Shown here: piece by piece, positions 54,540 to 64,000 of the stretch | Layout: every line of letters starts with the position of its first letter | Position numbering within the stretch: position 1 is the stretch's first letter | DNA from: Sclerotiophoma versabilis | Taxonomy: Eukaryota; Ascomycota; Dothideomycetes; Pleosporales; Didymellaceae | Reading direction: 5' to 3' | Length of the DNA: 64,000 nt | Assembly (NCBI GenBank): GCA_012274445.1 | Contig: JAAROD010000015.1 | Location: 1,116,001 to 1,180,000, forward strand | Translations under genes and position numbers: made by a program | The notes under the pieces: model-generated | Database searches by the model: none | What the model was told of the DNA's origin: nothing | The model's input: only the letters and a program-made list of their open reading frames with translations

Positions 54540-56511
54540 ACTCGAAGTCCCTGTGCGCGGCGCATGATGGTAGATATGCAGCTCAATGGATGCTCTTGTC
54601 GTGAGCTTTCGCCCGGAAGTTTTGACTTTGACCATGTCTCCGTAGCTAGCGGGCAACATCCCTGTCCTCCGTCTCCATCTCCGCCCGCACTTAGCGCGAC
54701 CACCACCATCACTCACGCGCAGAATTACACACCATATCACTACAATCGAGTTGTTCTGGGCAATTCGCGTTGGGCATAGTTTTTCGAGAATGGACCACTA
54801 GACTTTGATGGTAGTTGTTGATATAGTCTTAGGGCAAGATAGATGCTCTGACCACGCTGCTGTTAAGTGAGTGCCAGACTCAGATGCGCAGATGGTACAA
54901 AACGCACCGGCTCCAAACCGGTACTCTGCAAGCATCTCACGCACGCATGTCTACTCGATCGCTCGACTACATGCATGGAGAACGTCACAATACGGAGACA
55001 ATGAGCTCCAGCTTAAGGAGCAGTGAGGTGAGATCGATATACGTTGGACGGAGCCAGCGCCTAGTAAGTACTGTTTAGTAGACACCCCCATCCAGGGCCA
55101 GCGGTGGATACTTCAGTTTATCGAACAGGCGTTCGGTTTGGCCGGTGATTGTTGCTGAACTATGATACGTCGATCGAGTCGCTCGACTCGGTTCAATACG
55201 AGGTCGGAACTTTATCTTGCAGACCAGAAACTTGCAATCTCAAGTGACATTCCAGTTGCGTAGGAATGCAGAGGAAATCACCAGCGCCTGCAGAGGACCT
55301 GTCGTCCTGCAGCAGCCTGGATCCGGTACAGCGCGGATATTGGACGTCTCGCGTTACTCCAACGCGGTCCCTCGGCGCGACTGACGAAGAGAGGATATGG
55401 AGGAGAGGATATGGAGAGCTCAAGAGAGCACCAGTCGAGTGAAGATTGGTTCGTGCCAGGGCCGGTGCTGTTCTCCGCGTCGACGTATCACAGGCTGCTG
55501 CGTCGAGTGTTCACGTCTTGGAGCTAGCAGTTCTCCGCCAGGAACGGGGCAGGTGGAGCCAATATAGCAACGCGTCAAAACGTGGGCACAGCGGCGTGGT
55601 TCCTAGTTTGTCGAGGTGCATCCGCTGCAAGACAGGAGCAGGGATGGCGACGGTCCCTGGAATACGCAAGCGAGGAAGCAAGAGGGGCCTGGTTGTGCCT
55701 GATTCGCCATGTTTTGATGCAAGTTACCATTCGCAGTGTTTCATGAGGGCGTGCGGCAGATGGTCGAGCAGACGCATGCAGGAGCAGAACGGCAGCTGCA
55801 ACTCAAGCTTGAGGTGCCTTCCAAGACGGATTGACTCGCAGCGTCCGGAGCTCAAGTCAGGACGGCCAGGACGGTCAGGACAGCCAGGGATGATGCTGGA
55901 GCAACTGCACGCCGTGCTGAAAAGTTGATAGTCTACCTTGACCATTGCCCGTCCGCACCTCAGCTTCTCTTAGATATCTGCGTTGGGCGCGTCGTCCCGT
56001 CACCGCGCTCTATCTGACGCTTCTCCTTGCTGTCCCATCTGGAGGTGCAGGTCGCGGCGCCGAAATTGGCCCTACAGCGACGAGCACCAGTGCAGCCCTT
56101 AGCCTCCACGCGCGGCTGTTGGGAGCTACAACGCCGATTGTTAGAGAACCCCTGAGCGACTCCTCGTCCCTGACCCGCGTCCCCGCATCGGCCAGCGCGC
56201 GGTTCACCCAGTCCGTTGTTTCTGCCTCGCATCATGCGAGCAGGCTATTCTGCATTTTGGTATTGAAGGCCGGCTGCCGCTACTGGCGACGAGTAACGGC
56301 CCACGGATGACGGCGCAGCCTTCTGGCGCAACCACCCGCAATTGAAGCTGCACCTCCCGCTGCACCTGCGCGAGCCACCGTCTGCCACGCGAGTCGACGA
56401 CAGCTGCCTGCTCTCTGCCGTCTTGGTGCTGCTCGACTGTCCGGAGGATGCTCCAGCGCCCGTCCTGGGAGACTACTCGACGCAGACATTCTTCCGCAAA
56501 CACCATCCACA
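54540..56511. other. Long divergent intergenic region
   Basis: 1972 bases between the IF-2 (-) and SEC7 (+) starts. A tandem GGAGAGGATAT pair lies near 55390-55412 and a GGACGG(C/T)CA-type repeat near 55858-55889. Frames such as 55446-55928 start with non-ATG codons and have no support. Confidence 0.45.
55858..55889. repeat. Short tandem repeat, 10-base unit
   Basis: About three imperfect copies of a CAGGACGG(C/T)C-like unit in the intergenic region. Confidence 0.55.
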
Positions 56512-59500
56512 ATGCCGGCCTTCGCCCACGACGACCACCGGCCTACCACGCCCACGGGTCCGTCTAGGACACACAGAGCCAACGGTGCTATGCGTGCCCT
56601 CGACACGAACCCGCCGAGGCAGGAAACCTTCTTCGACGACGCGACCCCCGTAGACAATGCCAGAGACTCGAGGGCCGACTCGGAGCCAGACCAGCTGCGC
56701 GACTCACACGACCTCTCTTTTGCCGAGGGAGCTACTGCGCGCCACTCGGTGGTCGACAACATGCTGCTTTCGCTGGACCAGTTCTCGACAGGGAACATGT
56801 TTGGCCGCGCCTTGTCAACCACCAGGCGTGAAGACGAGCCCTTCTTCATCAGAGACAGCTCCTACAGGCCGCCCGGGAACCGCAACCGAGGACACACGTA
56901 CACAACCTCTGGCTCATCTGACTACGACCTACATGCCGACGAATCCACGCCTCGATACCCATCTCACTCGCGCGCACGAAGAAGCAACAGCAGTAACAAC
57001 GTTGCCTCGCCCGCAAACAGGAATGGCAGCGCGCGAGACCCTTACCCAAGACGACAGGCAAACGGCGCATACGGCCAGTATCAGCAGACAGCACACATGA
57101 GAGGCGGCGCCAACAAGGGAAGTAAGAGCAGCGGCTCCTCGAGCATGGACTTTGGACAGACTGGCATATTGGGCACCCACCGATTAGGTTTTGGAAAGCG
57201 TTCTGCCAGTTTCGATCACAGCAATAGATCTGGCGTGCTGTCTGTGAACAACGATTCCGTTCTGGACAGAGGAAGGGCTGCCTATATGAACTACGATCAG
57301 GATTATGATGCTGCTCCTGAGCCTACCATACCTGCGGGACCTAGAAGACCACAGCTACCACCGCAGCCGACTGTTGCACAACCTCCCCAGCAGCCAGCCT
57401 ACGCACCTCCTATGGCTCCTGCGCCCCGTCGCAGGGGCAGTGTCCACTCGAACACGAGCTACAGGACTTTGAGAAAGGGAAAGAGTCAACTGGAGCCAAG
57501 TATGAGAGCTCAAGCGCAAGAATTTGTCAATGCTAGCACGCTGCATGACCTGCCATCCGTAACAGTATTCCAGGAGGCAACGGCGCCAGCTCCAACCGTG
57601 GGAACACGAAAATCACTATTTGGATCTCAAGACCCCGCAATCAAGGAAAAGCCAGGCTTCTTCAGGCGGGTCTTTGGCGGAAGTTCGTCAAAAGTCCAGG
57701 CGCAGCCAACAACCAGTTCTCATGTCTCAACTGCAGCACCTACGGAGCCTTCGACGTCCGCTCAACAGAGACCTGCTGAGATCGACTCCATATACTCTAA
57801 TAACCGACCGCGAACAACGCCTAGTCATAACGCGCACATCGCTAATCAGCTGAAATCCTTACCCAAGGTCCCACAGACTGCCATACCCCGTTCGAACGAA
57901 ATGCAGCCACCCGCACCGCCTGTCTTGGCCAAGAAGCCCTCATCCTTTTTCAGGAGACGCAAGAAGTCCGTTTCGGAAACAACTAAGCCTCCAATAATGT
58001 CCCTCGACTTTGCACCTCCCTCGAAACCGTTCATCTCTGCCCAGCCGAGCCCAAGTGTCAGCAGTCTACGCCAGGTTATGAACCCGTATCTGGTTGAGTC
58101 AGCAGTTACAAATGAGGAGTTTTACGATACCCGAGAGCATCAACGCACGGAAGGTGAGCAAAGCGGTGAGCGTGTCCAAGGTTTCTCGCCCGGCTACAAA
58201 CCCCATAAAGATGCAACAGTGCGCACCGTGAAATCAGAATCTCGAGATGGCTCCCCTCTACCCTCGGCTCGCAGCAAACAACTAATGGACTCAGAGTTAC
58301 AAAGCACAAGCAGCTCCAAGCTAAAGCATGGAAAACAAGCATCAGATTTAGTAACACCACAGGAAGACACATTCCTTGCGGACAGCAGCAGCTGTAATGA
58401 AGACCGAAGTGGTCGCGCGTCCCCTGTACACGAACCCAGTGGCGCGGTTGAAACGCGGAAGCTCACTCCTCGCCCCACATCTTCGTCACTCAACCAAACT
58501 GTAACGGAAGGAACGAGCGAATCCAACGCACGCGGAGAATCCCAATCTAGGCTACTGACACCTAATGCGAGAGTGACGTCTGGCAAAGGGTCTACTTCAC
58601 AACCATCATCAGGAACTGAAGAAGAAGACTGGGTCGTCACAGCGCCAACACAAGACGATAAGAATATAAGAGGCCAGAGCCCAAGCGCGAGACGCGTTTG
58701 GCTTGATACTTCATTCACCGAGGAATTGCCTATTGACGGTGCCGATAGCCTGCAGCTGCCTTTGGAAGGTGCACGCTCATTCCTGCTACCACAGGAGGAG
58801 TCAGTACCAGTTACACCAGACGTGACCTCACCGTCTTCACCAAACGATGTATTTCACTCTGCGACCAGCTTGCCTATAGTTCACATCGAATCCCGCGATT
58901 CAGACACAACCATGCCTTCCATCGTCGAGGACCTCTCAACGCATCCTGAGCCCAGCGATGCAGATCGTGAGCGTGCATTGAAAATCTTCAATGGCAACGA
59001 GTCGGCTTTGCAGAAGTCGCAGGCTGCTGCCGTTCTTGGGGATGTCACCCTCAGCAGCGCACGCATCCGCAAGGCGTTCATGGATCTGTTTGACTGGACT
59101 GGCTTCACTATTCTCGCTGCCATGCGTGACATGTGTGGCAAGCTTGTGCTCAAGGCTGAGACCCAACAAGTCGACCGTATTCTAATGAGTTTGTCTGAGC
59201 GATGGTGCGAGTGCAACCCCAACCATGGCTTCAAGGAAGTTGGTGAGTAAACAGCGTACATTCCTGGCAAAAGCGCGCTAATGATACGTCAGATGTCGTT
59301 CATACTATCTGCTATTCCATTCTGCTGCTCAACACGGATCTGCACGTAGCAGACATTGAGACTAGGATGACGCGCAGCCAGTTCGTGAGGAATACTCTAC
59401 CCACTGTAACACGGGTCTGCCAAGATGCCATCAAGGCAGACGAGACATTGCGGCCTAAATCAACCCACTTCCGCAGAGGCTCCCTTCCATGGAATGAGAA

Positions 59501-61332
59501 ATCAGAACCTACAACGCCCAATGCCGAGCAAACGACATTCCCTGCAGAAGTCACAGAGGAGACCACAGAAGGCAAGCGAGCACGAAGCCGATTATCAGTC
59601 AGGCCAACCATCAGAAGTGGCTCAGAAGGTATACTGTCTTTTGACTCTGCCGCTTCTGATTCAAACACCCTCGTCAACACACCGTATAACGGCCCAATGA
59701 AAGGATGGGAGTTCCAGATTGAAACTGTCCTCAAAGAGTTCTACGAGTCAATTCGCAAACAGCGCCTACCTCTTCACGGAGTTTCCGACCTCCACCATCA
59801 GCCTTCGTCCAATAACCTCTCGGTTGCAGGAGTATTGCGCCGTACCCCAAGTGTCTTGAGCAAAGCGCCTTCAGACACAACCAGCTACCGTGGGCGGCCA
59901 CAAACCGACTTCCGCAGTGTCGGAGCTCGTTGGGCTTCGAAGAATCGCTCCAAGCAAAGGTTGTATCCTGCATCGACAGTAGCGTCCAGTCGCACCAGCT
60001 TGGACGACACATCGGTTTGGAGCCCCGCTGGGTCAAGCACGTGGAGCCGCTACTCATACGGCAAAACCGGCACCTCCATGTCGGTGGACTCGCTGGGCTC
60101 GCACTTTGCTGGCGACTATCAGCAGGCAATCGGTTTCGCCAATGCTCTTAGCCAAGCTATCATTCGCGAAGAAGGCATGACAATTGCTAGTGACGAAGAC
60201 TTTGCTCGCGCAGCCCCACTTCTCGAAGACGAATCCTTGGAGCTTGTTGGTGCACCCTGGGCCAAGGAAGGTATCCTGAAACACAAGCACCACCTGGAAA
60301 CAGTAGATAGGAAGGCTAAAGACCGAAACTGGAGCGAGAATTTTGCTGTTATTGAGAAGGGCTATATGCGTCTATTCTCCTTCAGCATGAACTCGAAGTC
60401 TGCTCGGATGAAGAGCAAGGCAAAGCCAGCTGCCGGTGGCATTGTTGGTGGCGGCAACTGGATGGACAACGCAGAAGCCCTTGAGGTCTTCCCGTTGCGA
60501 CAGACCATTGCGAGTGCATTGCCACCGCCGGGCTACTCTAAGACAAGGCCTCATGTGTGGGCATTGTCACTTCCAACCGGCGCTGTTCACCTGTTCCAAG
60601 TCGGCACGCCTGACATTGTTCGCGAGTTTGTGACTACTGCCAATTATTGGTCTGCCAGGCTGTCGAAGGAGCCTCTTACAGGCGGTGTCAGTAGCATGGA
60701 GTATGGTTGGGGTGAAAACGTGATCAACCCTGCCTTGATTCGACAAGACAGCGCTCCTTCGATTCAAGGCCACATGCCTCGTCCTAGTGTAGCGAGTTCT
60801 CTTCGTGGTTCGATGGACCACGCGACAGGCACGCCGAGGGCTAGGCTCCCTGGCGATAAGGTCGTTCTGTCCGATTGGAGCCCACCGACTGCGAGCATGA
60901 TGGCTAGCAATCTGATGGAAGTTGACCAGCTGAGGGCTCTCACCGACTACGTCAAGAACATCGAGGGGGAGCTGGCGCATCACAACGAACTGAGGGCGCC
61001 TCTGCTCATCACTGTAAGCATCGTTCCGTACCGCCTTGACTTTTATTCGCTGATCTCATCAACAGTTCTCCCCGCGTCATCCCAATGCTGCCAAAGCAAT
61101 GGCTAATTGGGAGCGCAAGTCGCAATACCTCCTCAAGGAGATTGTCAAGTTCCGCACTTACATCGACACATTGACCCTTGCCCAAAACCAGAAAGAGAAG
61201 ATTTACGCTGAGCGTGAAGCGAACGGGGAGTCACGTCCCGCAACGAAGGATGGTGGAGCCGGGTGCTCACCGTCCAACGAGGTTGATGGTGCGAAAGAAG
61301 CCCTGAAAGCTTCCGAGCCCATCGACACCTAA
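56512..61332 (+). CDS. Arf guanine-nucleotide exchange factor, SEC7 plus PH
   Basis: Exons 56512..59242, 59293..61013 and 61066..61332, about 1572 residues. Introns of 50 and 52 bases; the first cuts the SEC7 domain and joins 'FKEVDVVHTICYSILLLNTD'. The first 800 residues are disordered, rich in Ser/Pro/Arg. SEC7 spans about 815-1000: 'ALKIFNGNESALQKSQ', 'ILAAMRDMCGKLVLKAETQQ' (with the catalytic Glu in 'AETQQVDR'), 'LNTDLHVADIETRMT'. A PH domain follows at about 1226-1370 ('KEGILKHKHHLE', 'WSENFAVIEKGYMRLF'), then a coiled coil (about 1450-1572). The order SEC7-PH-coiled coil matches the EFA6 / yeast Yel1 group, which activates Arf GTPases at the plasma membrane and cell poles. A loop of about 200 residues separates SEC7 and PH. 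Confidence 0.88.
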
Positions 61333-63953
61333 TTTTCCCTACATTTCCCCAGATTTCCTGTTTTGCATATACTGACGAATTTCTTCATGTACTGTTCAGG
61401 CATTACGCCTCTTCGCCGAACGATGCGGCGTTTACGATTGCTTCATTCATCTAAAGTCATGTTGAGAGAGCGTCCTCACTCAATAGTTTGATGCTCTATA
61501 CCCTCATAATATTCCTTTCTTCTATACGTCCTGCGTTCAGCATGGTCACGACATCACTACCACCCTGATGTCGATAGAAAAGTCACGAAGCATCATGTAT
61601 ACATATTGTTCAACTGGAGCGGTTTTGGACCATGGTCCAAAGGGTTTATTCTACTTTGAGGTGCGTGGAGACGCTGTATTGGGTGGAAGCATCTGGTAGA
61701 CTCTAGGATGGCATAAGTCAGACCATCATATACCCCTAGCCTTACTCAGTCTACCGCTTTAACCCATATCGTTGTTGCTTACATGTTCAGCTCGATGTGC
61801 GTTGACGTCAGTGCAGCCTCTAATTCGAGCCGCACGACGATTCGCATGAGCTTGACTTCAGCTTCTGTCACCCCAAGCGCTCACTGATGAGGCGGAGTAA
61901 AGCCCATGTGTAAGATGCGCTACAACGTTGGATGAACCATTGATCACTGCTCATGCTTAGCTCGCGTGCACCTCCGAAGCCCCTCTCCAGCCTCATCGTA
62001 GCCTGGTGCCAATTGTAACGCGCCCCAAAACGCTCGCAACACCCTGGATACTCCACAGCTGCGCCTATGGGGTGATGCAAGTATGCAATTGTCACAAGTG
62101 CATGACGCCTGGCAACAGCCAACCGACATGTCTGCCATGGCCAAGTCAGTCTAAACCCCACCGACCTCAGCTCTCTCTTTCACGCCGACATGTTGGGTCT
62201 CTTGCATCAGCAGGTTATAAGCGTAGCAGTCTCGTGAATGTTCAAATCCCACCCAAAGTCAGCCAATTGGGGACAGAAGCTCGGTGAGGCCGTTGGCAAG
62301 CATGCAGTTTACGGAAGCTATAGTCGTCTGTGCTGTGTCCATGCTGGCGCTACAGCTTTCTGCGCAAGCCACGGTCTCGCGTGCGCGCTGGTCGCACCCA
62401 AGAGTTCGGTCTGGAATGCTCTAGCGCCAACGCTCCAGACCTCAGCTCGTCCGCTTTGGTTACCCCTGCCAGGTCCTGCTGCACCGCGATGCCAGCAACA
62501 GATGCCGTCTAGATGAATGTAGCAGAAGGAGCTATTGGGATGGATCAATTGGGCTGCACGAGCTGTATGAGCTGCATGGCGACAGAATTGATGTGTTGTT
62601 GCGGTACTGTAAGCCCGTGGTGTTGTTGGTTGGCCTCATGATCGCCAGTAGCCGCAGAAAATACTCAATTCAGATGACATGCTAGGGTGGATCACTCAAT
62701 GCGGATGCGAGGTTCCTAGTTTCGGGCCGTGGAAGAAGGCAAGGGCAGAGACGAGGGACACGGAAAGGCGGTCTTCATGTGGTCTCTAGGGTACTTGTGC
62801 AGGGTACAAAGCGAGATGGAGCGAGACTACGGAGTAGGTTTCGCTGCATTTAAGTCCGTACGGGTGTTTACCGCAAGTTCGTCTGGCAGTTGCGTGGGAT
62901 GGGGATTCTTGGGCCACGCGGTGCCTCGTCCGGATGCGGTGATCTGAAGGAGAGCCTTGGGCTCGGGCTGCCCGTTCGTGTAGCCCTGTGCTGCGTACGT
63001 GCATGCAACAATGGTATGCTGCTCCTGCACTTCTACAGCCACATGAGGCTTGACGATGGACAAATTTGGCACTGTAATCTTCTGTGCAGCTTCACAGGTT
63101 CAGGGCTCGCCAATGAGAACAGGATTTGGAGCGGACGGTAGAGCACGGTGATGCAGTTTGCATAAGCAGTGTTGTGAAAGACAGGTAGGTTTGGGGGAGA
63201 TGATGGACATGCAGATCTTCGAGTCTGGAGAAGACACCGGTCTGGAGACGGCGGATGGATGTTCAGAGACTTTCAGATTCGGAAAGGCACAGCGACAGTG
63301 TCCTGTGCTCGTCGTGCACGTGGCTCGACTTGACATGGGTAGAGGACTGGGTGCATCTGGATGGGTGAAGAATTGCTCGGGCATCTCGACGAGAGGTCTC
63401 GGTACGGGACGTGACTTCTGCGCGAGTCAGTCGCAGAGCTGCACAGCAGTGGGTTCATGGCGCCTCTAAGCAGTTGCTTATATCCCCGAAGCCGCACCTC
63501 ATGCCCCTGAACCCTCAGTCTCTGCAGCGCACGCATTTATTTTGTACCAGCCCACGCCCAGGCACATCGCGAGTGATCGACGCTCATCCTTCCTCCTGCG
63601 TGCTGAGAGATCCACACGCGCAGAGCGGGGACCCAGTCCGTTAGCTAGCCGGACAGCCGTGCTGTGGTCATACATCTCTCTGGAGCCCTAGTATCCGTCT
63701 CACCCAGCAACCCCGCCGACGCGGCACGAATCTTTCGACTGCACCGTCACTGTCAGCCGCACGCCAGCCCAGCACACAGCCTGACACCGCCCGTGGCCTA
63801 CATCTTCCCCGGATCTGCGCCGCGCAATTCCTCCTTGGGCTGTCTGAACACGCTAGCTATCCCTCACGCCTTCCCGACCGAGAGCTCCCTCGCTCTCCAC
63901 CCAGGCCCACCCGCCCAACCGCCCGCCCAGCTCGAAGACGCACATCCACCGAC
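61333..63953. other. Long intergenic region
   Basis: 2621 bases with no convincing gene. Frames over 60 codons exist on both strands, but those I checked start at non-ATG codons or show no protein-like pattern. The last 300 bases are C-rich and look like a promoter and leader for the gene starting at 63954. Confidence 0.45.
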
Positions 63954-64000
63954 ATGTCGGGATTCCCAGGACAGCAGTACCACAACAACTACGGCCCGCC
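63954..64000 (+). CDS. Start of a gene cut by the window end
   Basis: ATG 63954 after a C-rich leader opens 'MSGFPGQQYHNNYGP', a Gly/Gln/Tyr/Pro-rich start that runs off the window. Metacaspases and several other fungal proteins start this way, so the family cannot be decided. Partial, 15 codons. Confidence 0.4.
   Translation, partial: MSGFPGQQYHNNYGP

Noticed and set aside
55446..55928. 160-codon frame between IF-2 and SEC7 genes
   Set aside because: Starts with TTG and its Arg/Ser/Gly-rich translation includes the tandem repeat; no homologue recognised.
56280..56849. 189-codon frame antisense to the SEC7 gene start
   Set aside because: Low-complexity Ser/Arg-rich product opposite the disordered N-terminus of a real gene; no family resemblance.
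63158..63469. 103-codon frame near the right end
   Set aside because: Starts with TTG, no protein-like pattern, no splice partners.

Overview
The window is a gene-dense stretch of a filamentous ascomycete nuclear genome. The evidence is short introns of about 47-60 bases with GTAAGT-like donors and CTAAC/CTGAC branch sites. The gene set also fits: augmin HAUS1, ELYS-like nucleoporin protein, amadoriase, Arf-GEF with SEC7 and PH domains, and cofactor-independent phosphoglycerate mutase. The style of several lineage-restricted proteins suggests Dothideomycetes, but that is inference. No rRNA, convincing tRNA, CRISPR array or intact transposase was seen. Exon coordinates are my own splice models from reading frame, splice signals and remembered family sequence; no alignment was run.

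1-13.6 kb: HAUS1 augmin subunit (+), a doubtful small ORF (-), ELYS-like protein (-), Mtm1-type mitochondrial carrier (-), FBXO9/Hrt3-type F-box protein (+), secreted GPI-type protein (+), mitochondrial Mtf1/rRNA dimethylase-like protein (-), amadoriase (+) and an orphan ORF with an unclear start (-).

14-30 kb: a two-module putative DNA-binding protein (+), 60S RPL12 (+), Dhr2-like DEAH helicase (+), proline iminopeptidase (-), Kelch protein (+), divergent RING protein (-), CaM kinase (-), phosphoglycerate mutase (-) and Mediator subunit 9 (+). The last two share a divergent promoter region.

30-38.9 kb: SnoaL-like protein preceded by an upstream ORF (+), pyroglutamyl peptidase (-), FAD monooxygenase (+), AMMECR1-domain protein (-), 60S RPL29 (-) and a disordered orphan (-).

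38.9-49.2 kb is looser and more decayed. It holds a BTB-domain pseudogene with stops and frameshifts, a Myb/SANT-like gene, a 34-base inverted repeat pair enclosing about 215 bases, an HDEL protein disulfide isomerase with an unusual Ala/Ser/Lys tail, a small orphan, a probable second BTB remnant, an F-box-like orphan and an open frame without ATG.

49.2-64 kb: Sds23-type CBS protein (+), mitochondrial translation initiation factor IF-2 with an embedded zinc knuckle (-), a 1572-residue SEC7/PH Arf-GEF (+), a 2.6-kb stretch without a convincing gene, and the first 47 bases of another gene (+).

Most of the genes are housekeeping functions (mitosis and nuclear pore, mitochondrial expression and transport, ribosome, ER folding, trafficking). 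They do not form an obvious cluster. I found no clear multi-gene novel system. The best unexplained signals are the 38.9-48.4 kb decay zone with its inverted repeat, the PDI tail, the RING variant lacking a zinc ligand, and the two-module 596-codon protein.
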